Shown here piece by piece: positions 34,034 to 45,600 of a DNA stretch of 64,000 bases. Source of the stretch: Amycolatopsis sacchari (lineage in GTDB: Bacteria; Actinomycetota; Actinomycetes; Mycobacteriales; Pseudonocardiaceae); assembly GCF_900114035.1 (NCBI RefSeq), contig NZ_FORP01000014.1, forward strand, positions 1 through 64,000, in the 5' to 3' direction. Positions within the stretch are counted from its first letter, which is position 1; each line of letters starts with the position of its first letter. Position numbers and translations under genes: made by a program. The notes beneath the pieces are model-generated. The model was not told where the DNA came from, made no database searches, and was given only the letters and a program-made list of their open reading frames with translations.

Positions 34034-37000
34034 ATGGCTGACACCCCCAGCACGGCCGACCTCGCGGTCGGCTCGTACGTTTCGTCCGCGCCGATGCTCG
34101 ACGTCGACCAGTACACCGACTGGAAGCAGATCGACGCGGCGACCGCGGACCTCACGCACAACGGCGCGGCGGACGGGGAGCATGCCGGGCTGTCCAGCAA
34201 CAAGACCGCCGAGGCGTGGTACAAGCTGGAAGCCAGCATGAACAAGGCCACGCAGCGGCTCGGCGAGATCAACGAGGCGATCGGCAAGGAGATCAAGAGC
34301 CTCAAGGACTCGTTCCAGGGCGAAGCGGGTGACGCCTTCAACACCTACGCCACGAAGGTCCTCAACGAGAGCGAACAGCTCTGGCACACGCTGAACGACA
34401 CGAAGTACGGCACCACGATCGGCAACATCGGGCACGCCATCCAGGACTTCTCGGCGAAGTGGTGGGCCGCGGTCGACGAGGCGCACCGCAAGGAGCAGGA
34501 GGTCAAGAAGGCGAACGTGGCCGCCGCGATCGTGATGATCTACGCGGCCCCGTCGCACGCGGGCGAGGCGCTGGTGTGGCTCGCGGGCGCACAACAGCGC
34601 GCGCACGACGAGTCCGAGAAGGCGTTGCTGCAGAAGCTGCGTGAGCTGCTGAAGAGCCTGTGCACGCAGTACTCCGAACGCGGGCAGGACCTCGGCGCGC
34701 TGCACATCGCGCTGTCCTCGCCGGCCGGCGGCGCCGGTTCCGGCGGCTCGAAGGGTGACGGTTCCGGCGACAGCTCCGGCGACTCGAAGGGCGACGGTTC
34801 GAAGGGCGGCGACGACGATTCTTCCGACTCGGATTCTTCGGACACGGATTCTTCGGATGGGGATTCTTCCGACTCGGACTCTGCCGGCGCGGGTTCTTCC
34901 GGCGCGGGTTCTTCCGGTCAAGATGGCTCCGCAGACGATTCTTCAGGCAAAGACTCTTCCTCGAAAGATAAATCCGACAGCGCCCGCAACAAGGCCCTCG
35001 ACGACGCGAAGAACGCGGCGAACAAGGCCATCGACGATCTGAAGGGCGGCAGCGGGAACCCGGCGACGGAGTCCGGCGGCCCAGGGGAGTCCGGCGGCTC
35101 GAGCGGTGCCTCGGGTGGTTCCGGTGACGACAGCGCCCGGGGCAAGGCGCTGAACGACGCGAAGAACGCCGCGGACAAGGCCATCGACGACCTGGCGAAC
35201 CAGACCGACGACCCCGATCGCAAGAAGGCGCTCGAAGACGCGAAGAACGCCGCTGACAAGGCGATCGACGGCCTCGCCGGTGGCGCCGGGGACACCGCGG
35301 GCGCGGACGGGACCGCGGGCGGCGGCGCGGGCACCGGCTCCGGCTCAGGCACGGGCTCGGGTGCGGGCGGCGACTCCGGCGATGCCGCACGTGAGAAGGC
35401 CCTGCAGGACGCGAAGAACGCGGCCGACGAGGCCATCGACGGACTGACCGGCGGCGCGGGAGATTCCGGCGTCGGCGGCACGTCCGGCTCGGGCGACACC
35501 GGTGCGGGCAGCGGCGGCGCCGGTGACACGGGCAGCGACACGGGTAGCGGTGGCACGGGCGGTGCGGGCGCGGTCCCGTCGATCCCGAACAGCTCCAACG
35601 GCGCGAGCAACGCCGACAAGGAGCGTCAGAAGGCCCTGCAGGACGCGAAGAACGCCGCCGACAAGGCGATCGACAGCCTCACCGGCGGCGGCACGTCCGG
35701 CGGTGGCGACACGTCCGGTACCGGCGGCGGGACATCCGGCACTGGCGGCGGGACGCCCGGCTCCGGGAGCGGGACGTCCGGTTCCGGCGGCGGAGGGAGC
35801 CTCCCGGCGACCGAGTCGAGCGGCGTGAGCCCGGAGGCGCAAAAGGCGTACGACGACGCGAAAAAGGCCGCTGACCAGGCGATCGACAGCCTCGGCAACC
35901 CGTCCACCGAGTCCGGCGGTCCCGGCGGCACGAGCCCCGAGGCGCAAAAGGCGCTCGAGGACGCGAAGAAGGCCGCCGATCAGGCCATCGACAGCCTCGG
36001 CAACCCGACCGACGGCACCGGCTCCGACGGCAGCGGCACCGGTTCCGGCACAGGCGACCCCGGCACCGGCGCGGGCAATGGCTCCGACCCAGGCACCGGC
36101 TCCGGCGACACCGGCCACGGCAGCGGCACCGGCGACACCGGCCACGGCGGCGGCGCGGGCTCCGGCGGCGCCACCGACGATCCCGCCCGGCAACAAGCCC
36201 TCGACGACGCCAAGAAGGCCGCCGAGCGAGCCATCGACAGCCTCACCAACCCGGCGAACGGCGGCCACCCGAGCATCGCCGACGCGAAGCACGCCGTCGA
36301 CAAGGCGCTCGACAGCCTCGGCAGCCAAGCGGGCGACGACCCCACCCGCCGCCAAGCCATCGAGGACGCCAAGGCGGCAGCCGACAAGGCGCTCGACAGC
36401 CTGTCCACTTCGGACGGTCCGCAGTCGCTGGACGCGGCGAAGGACGCGGCGGACAAGGCCATCGGCTCCCTGGCCGACCCCGGCACGGCGGCCGACCAGC
36501 GCGACCACGCGTTGCAGCAGGCCAAGGAGGCCGCCGACAAGGCGATCGACTCCCTCACCGGCGGCTCCTCCGAACTCGAGGACTTCCTGTCAGGCCAGGG
36601 CAACCCGACTTCCGACGCCTTGCACCAGGCACAGGACGCCATCGACAAGGCCATCGAGGACATCCCCGGCTTCGACGGCACCGGCGCGACCGCCGACGCC
36701 CTGCACGACGCCGAGGACGCCGTCAACCAGGCCATTTCCGGGCTGCCCGGCTTCGACGGAGCGCCAGGCGGCGGCGGTGGTGTTCCGGACGTACCCGGCG
36801 GCGGTGGCGGGGTCGGTGGTGGCGGCCACCTGGGGGCGACCCTCGACACCGACGTGGCGCGACAGCAGGGCCTCACCGTGCCAGGCACCTCGAGCTTCGC
36901 CCAGGCGGCGACGCCCGCGATTCCGAGTTCCCCGCTGTCCGCGATGACGCCCGCGACGTCCGGGATGCCGATGTCCCCGATGGGCATGGGCGCCGGGATG

Positions 37001-37111
37001 GGCGGTCAGCAGAACCGGGAGCGGGAACCGCAGATCTGGCTGCAGGCCGACAAGGACACGTGGGAGGAGGACTCCGATTCCCCGCCACCGCCCGTGCTCG
37101 GACGGAGCTGA
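34034..37111 (+). CDS. T7SS substrate with 14 helical repeats (WXG-like N-terminus)
   Basis: A 1025-aa protein. Residues 1-215 form a helical domain reminiscent of the WXG/LXG superfamily (DWKQIDAATADL, ITKEIKSL-like helices, FSAKWWAAVDEAHRKEQ). A Ser-Asp repeat (SSDSDSSDTDSSDGDSS, nt about 34810-34900) follows. Then come 14 units of a helix with consensus KALxDAKNAADKAIDsL (34980-36760), separated by Gly/Ser-rich spacers of 3-60 residues. The C-terminus ends in WEEDSDSPPPPVLGRS, shared in form with the next gene product. No enzyme motif is seen. It looks like an extended surface or secreted adhesive protein, translationally adjacent to its neighbours. Confidence 0.8.
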   Translation: MADTPSTADLAVGSYVSSAPMLDVDQYTDWKQIDAATADLTHNGAADGEHAGLSSNKTAEAWYKLEASMNKATQRLGEINEAIGKEIKSLKDSFQGEAGDAFNTYATKVLNESEQLWHTLNDTKYGTTIGNIGHAIQDFSAKWWAAVDEAHRKEQEVKKANVAAAIVMIYAAPSHAGEALVWLAGAQQRAHDESEKALLQKLRELLKSLCTQYSERGQDLGALHIALSSPAGGAGSGGSKGDGSGDSSGDSKGDGSKGGDDDSSDSDSSDTDSSDGDSSDSDSAGAGSSGAGSSGQDGSADDSSGKDSSSKDKSDSARNKALDDAKNAANKAIDDLKGGSGNPATESGGPGESGGSSGASGGSGDDSARGKALNDAKNAADKAIDDLANQTDDPDRKKALEDAKNAADKAIDGLAGGAGDTAGADGTAGGGAGTGSGSGTGSGAGGDSGDAAREKALQDAKNAADEAIDGLTGGAGDSGVGGTSGSGDTGAGSGGAGDTGSDTGSGGTGGAGAVPSIPNSSNGASNADKERQKALQDAKNAADKAIDSLTGGGTSGGGDTSGTGGGTSGTGGGTPGSGSGTSGSGGGGSLPATESSGVSPEAQKAYDDAKKAADQAIDSLGNPSTESGGPGGTSPEAQKALEDAKKAADQAIDSLGNPTDGTGSDGSGTGSGTGDPGTGAGNGSDPGTGSGDTGHGSGTGDTGHGGGAGSGGATDDPARQQALDDAKKAAERAIDSLTNPANGGHPSIADAKHAVDKALDSLGSQAGDDPTRRQAIEDAKAAADKALDSLSTSDGPQSLDAAKDAADKAIGSLADPGTAADQRDHALQQAKEAADKAIDSLTGGSSELEDFLSGQGNPTSDALHQAQDAIDKAIEDIPGFDGTGATADALHDAEDAVNQAISGLPGFDGAPGGGGGVPDVPGGGGGVGGGGHLGATLDTDVARQQGLTVPGTSSFAQAATPAIPSSPLSAMTPATSGMPMSPMGMGAGMGGQQNREREPQIWLQADKDTWEEDSDSPPPPVLGRS
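34980..36760 (+). repeat. 14-fold coding repeat, DAKNAADKAIDsL helix
   Basis: Fourteen copies of a roughly 18-22 residue amphipathic helix, each DAK-x-AAD-x-A-I-D-x-L-like. The first seven are closest to one another and the last three (HQAQDAIDKAIEDIPGF, HDAEDAVNQAISGLPGF) most diverged. Linkers are Gly/Ser/Thr-rich and vary in length. Confidence 0.9.
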
Positions 37112-37114
37112 TCG

Positions 37115-38869
37115 ATGATCGACCCCACGACCGTCCCGATCGACGACCCCGCACTGGACCGGCTCACGTTCGACCAGCTGGTGCAGTTGCTCACCGAGGT
37201 CCAGCCCGACGTGTTCTACCGGGAGGCCGCGGCGTTCGACCGCGCCGCGGACCGGTTGCGCGAGGTGCTGGACCAGTTCCGCGCGCAGGCACGCGCCGTG
37301 CAGGAGAACTGGACGGGCACCAGCTCGGACCGGTTCGTCGAGGTGCTCGACGAGGTCTCCGGCGACGTGACGCTGCTGCTGCAGTCCATGCGGGAACCCG
37401 GCTACGGCAACCAGTTGCGCCTGGTCGGCGACGCGCTCGCGAACGCCCAGCAGCGGTTGCGCGACCTGCAGAACCACCGTGCCGCCACGCCGCCGACCCC
37501 GGAGTCGGAACAGCAGTTCACCGCCGACGCGCGGCGGATTCTGCACGACCTCGCCGTGGCGTACCGGGACCTCGGGCTTTCGCTCACGGAGCTGCCCGGT
37601 GGACAGCCGCACTCCGCCCCTCCGGAGGACGTGAACCTCCCGACGCAGACCAGTGAGGGCAACACGCTGGTGGCTTCGCCGGTGCTGCACCGGCCGCTGC
37701 CTGAACAGTTCGCAGGCGCAGGTGGGACGACGGCGTTCACCCCCGGCGGTTTCTGGCAGCGGTGGGATTCTTCCGACGGTTTTTGGTCGTCGTCGCAGGA
37801 CGGGACCGGCGAGGTGCTGCAGTCCGGCGTCGTCGGTGTGCCCGAAGCGGGCGGTGGCGCGTCGACCGCTGGCGCCTCCCCGGCGGTGTTCTCACCAACG
37901 GGCGGTGGCTGGGGACTGTCGGTGGCGACAGGCGCTGTCGGCGGCCCGCGCCGCACGCCCTTGAAGGCGACCGTCACGGAGGAGGCCGTGGGCAGCACCC
38001 CGGTCCTCGGCAGGAAACAGGAACGGGAGGAGCGCCGCGAGCGCCCCACGACAGTGTCCACTTCGGACGCCCAGCGGCCCGAGACCGTGTCGGCTGAGCC
38101 CAAGTTGCGGATGTTCGCTGCGGCGACCCTGTCCGCGACCGCCGATGACGTCACGACCCTGTCGGCGACTACGACCAGCTCGTCCACCCCGACGCCGAAC
38201 CCACCCTCGACGCTGTCGGCGAAGGCCTACGTTTCCGCTTCGTCCCCCACGCCGCCGCCGGCCCCCAGCGCCAGCGCGACCACCGGCGCCACGCCACCGA
38301 CCCCCGGCACTACACCACCGACCCCCGGCTCCACGCTGCCGACTCCCGGAACCACGCCACAGACCCCCGGCTCCACGCTGCCGACTCCCGGCGCGACCAC
38401 TGGCCCCACGCCACCGAACCCCACCCCAACCCCAGCAAGCGCTTTCTCACCAAGCACCGCGACCCAAAGCCTGGCCGCAACCCCGGGCCACACCCCCGCG
38501 GCAACGCCCGTCCACGCATCCGTGCCGTCGAGCCCCGCGGCAGCCGAAGCCGCCCGGGCCACGGCCACCCCGGTCGACCGCCCCGCGGAGGTCCGCCCGG
38601 TCGCCGCCGTCGAGGCCGCGCGGCCCGGGGCCCCGCCGGTCACCATCCGTCCCGCGTTCGCCGAGCCGCCCCCGGCGTACCCCCTCGGCGCGGCACAGCA
38701 GTTCGGCGCGACCGGCACGTCGGCGGGGGCGCACCCGATGGCCCCGCTGTCGTACCTGCCGGGGGTGAACCACCACGGCGAACGGCAGTACGACGTCGCG
38801 CTCGGCGCCGACCGCGGCGCGTGGGACTTCGACGACGGCGCACCACCCGTGCTCGGCAAGCCCGAGTGA
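37115..38869 (+). CDS. PPE/WXG-like T7SS protein with proline-rich linker
   Basis: A 584-aa protein that starts three bases after the previous stop. Residues 1-165 are a helical hairpin domain with a WTG turn (AVQENWTGTSSDRFVEVLDEVSG), typical of the WXG100/PPE superfamily. Residues about 190-580 are disordered and Pro/Thr/Ala-rich, with repeated PTPGTTPPTPGST. The protein closes with WDFDDGAPPVLGKPE, resembling the preceding gene product. A third PVLGRKQE occurs internally (about nt 38000). It is probably secreted with, or docked to, the neighbouring substrate. The ribosome binding site is weak. Confidence 0.78.
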   Translation: MIDPTTVPIDDPALDRLTFDQLVQLLTEVQPDVFYREAAAFDRAADRLREVLDQFRAQARAVQENWTGTSSDRFVEVLDEVSGDVTLLLQSMREPGYGNQLRLVGDALANAQQRLRDLQNHRAATPPTPESEQQFTADARRILHDLAVAYRDLGLSLTELPGGQPHSAPPEDVNLPTQTSEGNTLVASPVLHRPLPEQFAGAGGTTAFTPGGFWQRWDSSDGFWSSSQDGTGEVLQSGVVGVPEAGGGASTAGASPAVFSPTGGGWGLSVATGAVGGPRRTPLKATVTEEAVGSTPVLGRKQEREERRERPTTVSTSDAQRPETVSAEPKLRMFAAATLSATADDVTTLSATTTSSSTPTPNPPSTLSAKAYVSASSPTPPPAPSASATTGATPPTPGTTPPTPGSTLPTPGTTPQTPGSTLPTPGATTGPTPPNPTPTPASAFSPSTATQSLAATPGHTPAATPVHASVPSSPAAAEAARATATPVDRPAEVRPVAAVEAARPGAPPVTIRPAFAEPPPAYPLGAAQQFGATGTSAGAHPMAPLSYLPGVNHHGERQYDVALGADRGAWDFDDGAPPVLGKPE

Positions 38870-38887
38870 GACAGCAAGGAGACGACG

Positions 38888-39340
38888 ATGGCCGACTGGA
38901 CAGGGCAGGGCGAGCTGGACGCCGCGATGTCGCTGCTGGAGAAGGAACAGCGCAGGCTCAAGGAGTTGAGCCGGATGTGGCAGGAGGAACGCACGACGGT
39001 CCACGCGAAGGACCGTTCGCTGTCGATGACGTTCGACGGGCGTGGCGAGCTGGTCGACATGGCGTTCAACGGGTCGAAGTACCGCACGATCGCACCGGCG
39101 GAGCTCGCGCACCTGATCGTCGAAACGCTGCGGCAGGGGCGCGCGCAGTCGGTCGAGAAGATGAGCAGGCTGATGGGCTCGGACGCGCTGCCCGGCGTCG
39201 ACATCGCGGGGCTGGCTACCGGGAAGGTGGACGTGAACGAGGTGCTCGAGTCGCTGGTGGCGCCGATGCTGAACGGGGTCGCCGACGACGGGGTGCTCGG
39301 CAAACCCGCCCGCCGCACGGGGGAGACCTACGGTGGCTGA
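38888..39340 (+). CDS. YbaB/EbfC-family protein (EspL-like)
   Basis: A 150-aa protein with the YbaB fold: a helical opening, then STMTFDGRGELVDMAFNGSKYRTIAPAELAHLIVETLRQGR. The family binds DNA non-specifically as dimers. In ESX loci, YbaB-like proteins (EspL type) stabilise or chaperone substrates rather than bind DNA. ATG 38888 follows AAGGAG. The C-terminal LGKPARRT resembles the VLGK tail of its neighbours, although this may be chance. Confidence 0.83.
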   Translation: MADWTGQGELDAAMSLLEKEQRRLKELSRMWQEERTTVHAKDRSLSMTFDGRGELVDMAFNGSKYRTIAPAELAHLIVETLRQGRAQSVEKMSRLMGSDALPGVDIAGLATGKVDVNEVLESLVAPMLNGVADDGVLGKPARRTGETYGG

Positions 39341-39650
39341 GAAGTTCTTCCTCGATCCCGCCGCGCTCGCCAGGGAAACGCAGGCGCTGCGCGGCACGGG
39401 ACGGCGCCTGAGCGTGGCGGTCGAAAAGCTGAACGCGGTGCTGGACCGGCACGACGGCTGCTGGGGCAAGGACGACATCGGCGAGGCGTTCGAGAAGAAC
39501 TACGCCGCGTCGGCGAGGGAAACCCGTGGCTACAACAAGGACGCGGCGGACGGGATCGTCCAGGTGAGCGACGACCTGGACAAGGATTCGGAGCTCTTCC
39601 AGAGCGTCGACGAGGACAACGCCGAGCGGATCGACCGTTCGCAGCAGTGA
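39333..39650 (+). CDS. WXG100-like protein (N-terminal partner of the RHS toxin)
   Basis: A 105-aa helical-hairpin protein. The turn region is HDGCWGKDDIGEAFEKNY, keeping Trp-Gly, and the last 25 residues are acidic. The start GTG 39333 overlaps the previous gene by eight bases, with GGGGGAG upstream. Position directly before the giant RHS gene, with a 19-bp gap, suggests a dedicated partner for its WXG-like head. This follows the rule that LXG/WXG toxins need a small helical partner for T7SS export. Confidence 0.82.
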   Translation: MAEKFFLDPAALARETQALRGTGRRLSVAVEKLNAVLDRHDGCWGKDDIGEAFEKNYAASARETRGYNKDAADGIVQVSDDLDKDSELFQSVDEDNAERIDRSQQ

Positions 39651-39669
39651 GATCGGGAGGGGGACAGCG

Positions 39670-42600
39670 ATGAGCGGTGAGGACGAGACCACACAGCTCC
39701 CTGCCTCCCTGCAGAAGTTCTTCAAGGTCACGCTGGGGATGGAGTGGCCCGAGGGCAGCGAAGGCGGCCTGCGGGCGATGAGCGGCGCGTGGTCGGAATT
39801 CGCGAAGGAACTGGAAACCGCCGCCGCCGAGGTGCTGGTGTCGGCGCAGGGCATCGACCAGGCGATGGACGGTGTCACCGCGACGAAGGCGGTCGACTTC
39901 CTGCGCAAGGACCTGCACGACGCGTTGACGCAGCTGCAGGACCAGGCGCACGAGTTCGCCAAGATGGCGAAGAACGCCGCGGCGGACATCCAGAAGACGA
40001 AGATCATGCTGATCGCGATGGCCGCGATGGCGCTCGCGACGGTGATTTCGCTGCTCGCCTCGTTGTTCGGCGCGTTCCTGGTGCCGAGCGTGATCGCCGC
40101 GGCCCGTGTCGGACTGGGGGCGTTGCTGAAGGAGCTGCTGGCCAACATCGCGCGGCTGACGGCGCGGGAGATCGGGCAGGCGGCCGTCCAGCTGGCGAAG
40201 GACCTGGCGAAGTACGCGGCGCTCGGCGCCGGCACGATGGGTGGTCTGGACCTCGGGATCCAGGGGATCCAGGACTGGACCGGTGACCGTGACGGTATCG
40301 ACTGGCAGTCGGTCGGCGGCAGTGCCGCGGGCGGAGCCATCGGCGGGGCGGCGTTCGGTGGCGTGCGGTCGGCCGGGCGCGGGGTCGGGAACCTGATCGG
40401 CAAGGAGACGAAGGACCACCTCGGGCCGGGGATGCGGGCGCTCGGGCACCTCGGTTACGCGGGCGCGCAGGGCGGTGCCGTGGCGGCGAGCAACCCGGCG
40501 ATCAACAAGGCGCTCGGTGGTCACGGCGGTGCTTTCGACGGCATCCTCGGCGCGATGGGGCCGCACGGCGGCGGTGGTCGCGGCGGCCACTTCGGCGGCG
40601 AGCACGCGGGCGGACCGTCCGGTGGTGGCGTGCACGCGCCGGACCTGCACCCGGACTTCGGCCCCGGCGAGGGCGGTGATCGGTCGGGTGGCTTCGATGG
40701 CGGGCATGACTTCGATGGCCACGCCACCGGTGATCAGCGTGGCACCGATGGCGACCGTGGCTTCGGTGGCAACAGCACCTTCGACGGCACCGGTGGCGAA
40801 GGCGGCTTCGGTGATCAGCGTGGCACCGGCGGCGACCGCGGCTTCGGTGGCGACGGCACCTTCGACGGCGCCGGTGGCGACCGTGGCTTCGGTGATCAGC
40901 GTGGCTTCGACGGCGAGCGCGGTGCAGGTCACGGCTTCGACGGCGAGCAGTCAGGTACCGGCGAACCCAGCACCGGCCAAACCCCGGCAAGCTTCATCCC
41001 CACCCCGAACGGCCACACGGCGTACGGGCAGGGCAACAGCAGTCACAGCGAAACCCGCCCGACGACCCGTTCCGGCGGCCAAACCGATACCCGCCCGACG
41101 ACCCACAGCACCGGCCCTGGCCGTACCGACAGCCGTCCGCAGGTCACCAGCCAGGAGGACCACCGCCCAGGTCGTTCGGGCAGTCACCGGAACGACACCG
41201 GCCGCCCTGAGGTGTCCCACGATCGGGGCGACGCCAGCAACGCCCACCTGGACCAGCACCCCGGCCACACGAACACTCAGCACTCGCCGGAAACGACCGC
41301 TCCACAAAGGACCACGGGCGACAACGGCAGCACCATCGTCGACAACAACACTCGCGGCAGAGACGGTTCGTCCACCCACACCAACACGAATCCAGCAGAG
41401 CCAGGCGCACAGCACGGCACCAACTGGCCGACTACGCACGCTCCTTCCGGCCCGGCGACCCACACCTCCCCGTCTGCCCGGCACGGAGACTCCAGCTCGG
41501 CGGTTTCGCGGCACGTCGACACGTCACCTGACGCGGAGACGAGCCGGGCGTCTCACGCTTCGCCGCCTGCGCAGCACGGAGATTCCAGCTCGGCGGTTTC
41601 GCGGCACGTCGACACGTCACCTAACGCGGAGACAAGCCCGACGTCCCACGCCTCCCCGTCTGCCCAGCACGGAGATTCCAGCTCGGCGGCTCTGCAGCAC
41701 GCGGCCACGTCACCTGACGCGGAGACAAGCCCGGCGTCTCACGCCTCGCCCCCTGCGCAGCACGGTGGCTCCAGCTCGGCGGCTTCGCAGCACACCAACA
41801 CGTCGCCCGGCGCGGAGACCAGCTCGACATCCCACGCCTCGCCGCCTGCGCAGCACAGCGTCTCGTCTTCACCCGACGCGCAGACGGACACGCCGTCGTC
41901 TACGCACGCGGAGTCGGGCCCGACTCCCCACGCCGAACAGCACAGCAGCCCCCCGCCGTCCCACAGCGCGGAGTCCGGCGAGACGCCCCACGCCAACACC
42001 TCTCCCGCAAACACGCACGTCACCCAGACTCCCGACGCCACAAGCACCAACGGCTCGTCGAGCGGCCACACCCCGACGACCGCGCACACCAACTCCACAC
42101 CCGGCGACCAGGGCGCATCCCGCGGCGACGGTCAGAGCACCACCCGCTCAGCGCCGACGGATACCACCACGCGTCCGGTCGCTCAGCCCACGGCCACCCG
42201 CCCGATCACACAATCCGGCGGCCAGCCCAGCACGCCGCCGGTCGACTCCTCTCGTCCGGCTACTTTGGACACCCGCTCTAGCGTCCCCTCATCAGCGATC
42301 ACTGGGGATTCCTCGCGCCCGAGTGCGCCGCCGCCGGTGGAGTCGAGCCGCCCGGCCGCAAGCGCCGGAGAGTCCGCACGCCCGGCGCCTTCGTCAGAGC
42401 CCACGCGTCCGGCTACGAGCACTGAGGATGCCCGTGCGGCCACACCGCCTCCCACAGACCCCGCCCGCCCCGCCGCGAGCGCCGCAGGATCCACGCGTCC
42501 GAGCACGCCGCCCCCGGTGGAGTCGAGCCGCCCCGCCGCGAACTCCGCGGAGCCCACGCGTCCGGCTACGAGTACCGGGGAAGCACGCCCGAGTACACCG

Positions 42601-45600
42601 CCTCCCGCGGACTCCACCCGCCCCGCCACGAGTGCCGGAGGATCCTCGCGTCCGAGCACACCACCTCCGACGGACTCCACCCGCCCAGCCGCGAGTTCCC
42701 CAGAGTCTCCGCGCCCGGCGCCGGAGCCGACCCGCCCCGTCGGGAGCACCGAGCGCTCGAGCACGCCTTCCACCGCAGGCAACCAGCCCACAACCGACAC
42801 CCGCCCTGCTCAGGGAAGCCAGACCGGCACAAGCCTGGACGGGAGCAAGCCCACCGAGTCACCGTCCCGCCCGCAAACCTCCACCCAGCAGCCCGAGCGC
42901 ACCTCCGACACCCGCCCCAGCCGCAACGGACTTCCCGTCGTGCCGCCGAATTCGCTCGCGAACGGGACGACGACGCACACCACGGCGGCCGCGCCCGAGC
43001 GCGCCGGGAAGTCAAGCCAGCAAACGAGTTCCGGCGTCGTGCCGCTGTCGCAGGTGCCGGAGACCGAGAGCCGTACCGGCAGGCGCTCCGGCGACGACGA
43101 CCCCAACCGCCGCAACCCCCCGAACAACGACCGCGACCCGAGCGGCCCGCCCCCGCCCCGCTCGGCCGCCGAGCGCATCGACAGCTACCGGCACCCGGCG
43201 GACGCGGCCGAGCGTCAGCTCCACTCGCGCCTGAACTGGTACTGGGACACCAGCGGCGGAGCCAGCGACACAGCCCCGCCGCGACGCGAGTACGCCCCGT
43301 CGGACCACGTCCTCATCCGGCAGGACGAACACACGCTCGTCGGCCTCACGCCGTTCATGGCCATGAAGTGGCAGAAGGACCACGGCCTGGCCGACGCGGC
43401 GAAGCCCGACCAGACCGAGAACGTCCACAAGTTCCTCTACCCCTCGAACGACGCGCCACGCCGCATCTACGACATCGACGACGTCGGGCAGTTCCGCCGA
43501 GACGTCGCGAGTGAAGCGGGCAAGCGTCACATCGAGCACCACGAGCAGTGGACCTCGGCCGTCCACGACCTCGCCGACTGGATCACCGAGCACTACCCGC
43601 CGGACCGCTTCAGCTACGTCGGCCTCGGCCGCAGTCCCGCACCGGTCATGGCGGCGTTGCAGGCGCAGGGGCACCACGCTGTTTCCGTGCCGCTGTCCAA
43701 GTTCCGGCCCGGCCCGGCGGATGAAAACTCGATCCTCAAGCCGGTTTTCGACGGTGACCCGAGCCTGACCCCGGAGCAGCGGGAGATGCTCGGCGCGCAC
43801 TTCGCGGAGTTCCTCAGCGGGCTGCCCAGGGACCGGAACCTGCTGGTGATCGACTACACCGAGAGCGGGAAATCGCTGCTGGCCGCGCAGGACTACCTGC
43901 AGCACCAGCTCGACGGCCTGCCCGGCCCGAAGGTCGAGGTGCACGGACTGGCGCTGCACCAGCAACTGGAGGGCGACCGTCTCAAAAGGACGGTTGACTC
44001 CATCACGGGCGACTCGCACTCGGCGCCGCGGCGTTGGTACGAGTGGATGTTCGACGGCAGCCGCGCCGCGCAGCGGGAGCAGTTCCGCGACCGGTTCCGG
44101 CTGGTCTCGCTCGACGAGGACGGCCCGCTGGGCGAGAACGGCAAGGCGTTCAGCGAGCTGGTGAAGGGCCAGCGGTTCGACGACTTCGCCGAGTACGGCT
44201 CGTTCAAGCTCCAGGAGACGACGCCAGAGCAGTTCCCGGACGTGCGGCCGCGCCGCGAGCACCCGGCCGGCGACCCGACTGCCTACGACGCGCTGAAGGA
44301 GAGCATCGGAGTCCGGGACGAAGACCCCTTCTACGACGCCCGCTCGACCTTCAGCGAGGACGAGTTCCACGACGCCCGCTCGACCTTCGAGGACGACGAC
44401 TCGGGCCGACCGGACGGGGACGGCGGCGAGCCCAGGCGGGAGGGAACAGGGCGCGATAGCGGAGTTTCGGACCACAGCCGGGACCTGCACGGCGATTCCG
44501 CGCAGGAACGGCGAACTCGCGACCACGGCGAGAGCCGGGACCTGCACGGCCCCGACCACGGCGAGGCCCGGGAGCAGGCATCGCAGGACAGCCGTGAGCC
44601 GAGCCGGGGTGAGGTTCAGGACCAGCCCTCCCGCGGCGGCGGTGCCCCGGACCACCGCGACACCCGGGAGCAGCCTTCCGGTGACAGCGGGAATTCGCAT
44701 CACGGCGAGGGCCGGGAGCCGCACAGCGCCCCCGGCCGGGGGCAGGCACCCCGAGACGGCGGTGAGCCGGGCCGCGTTGGCGCGGAGGAGCAGCCCACGC
44801 GCGACGGCGGGGATCGGCGCCGCGATGGCGCCCGTGAGCCGCGCGGCATCCCCGAACGTGATGGCGCCCAGGAGCAGGCATACCGCGGGGGCGATGCCCA
44901 GGACCAGCCCTCCCGCGACGGCGGGGATCGGCACCGCGACGGCACCCAGGACCAGCCCTCCCGCGACGGCGGTGCCCGGGACCACGGAGACACCCGGGAA
45001 TCCCACGGCTCCGCCCACCACGACGGCGCCCAGGAGCAGGCACCCCGGGACGGCGGCGACCCGAGCCGCGTCGGCGCGGAGGAGCAGCACTCCCGCGACA
45101 GTGGGGATTCGCATCACGACGGGGCGCAGCACCAGCCTTCCCGCGACGGCGAGAACCCGCACCACGACGGCACCCGGGAGCCACACGGCACCCCCGAACA
45201 CGACGGCCCCAGCGCACCCCACACCCCCAACCCCACCCCACCGAAACCCGACCCCGCCCAGCTCGCCCGGGAGGCGCGGCTTGCGCGGCCCAAGGTGGAG
45301 GGCGACATCGACGGCACGCGCATCCGCGAGGCCGCCGCCGAGTTGATCCACGACGACCCCCGCCTGCGCAAGGACGAGACCGCCCTCACCGACCTCGTCG
45401 ACCGCGCCTACTCCGACCCCAACCTCAAGAAGAACTTCCACACCGCCCTCGACGGCGGCCAGCGCGAGCACCTCGGCGTCCGCGGCGGGCCGCACGTCAC
45501 CGTGGAGCTCGTCGGGTTGCGGAAGACCGGCGACGAAACCCCCGGCAAGACCGACTTCACCACCGAAACCTCCCGCGTCCCCGAGAAACGCACCGTCTCG

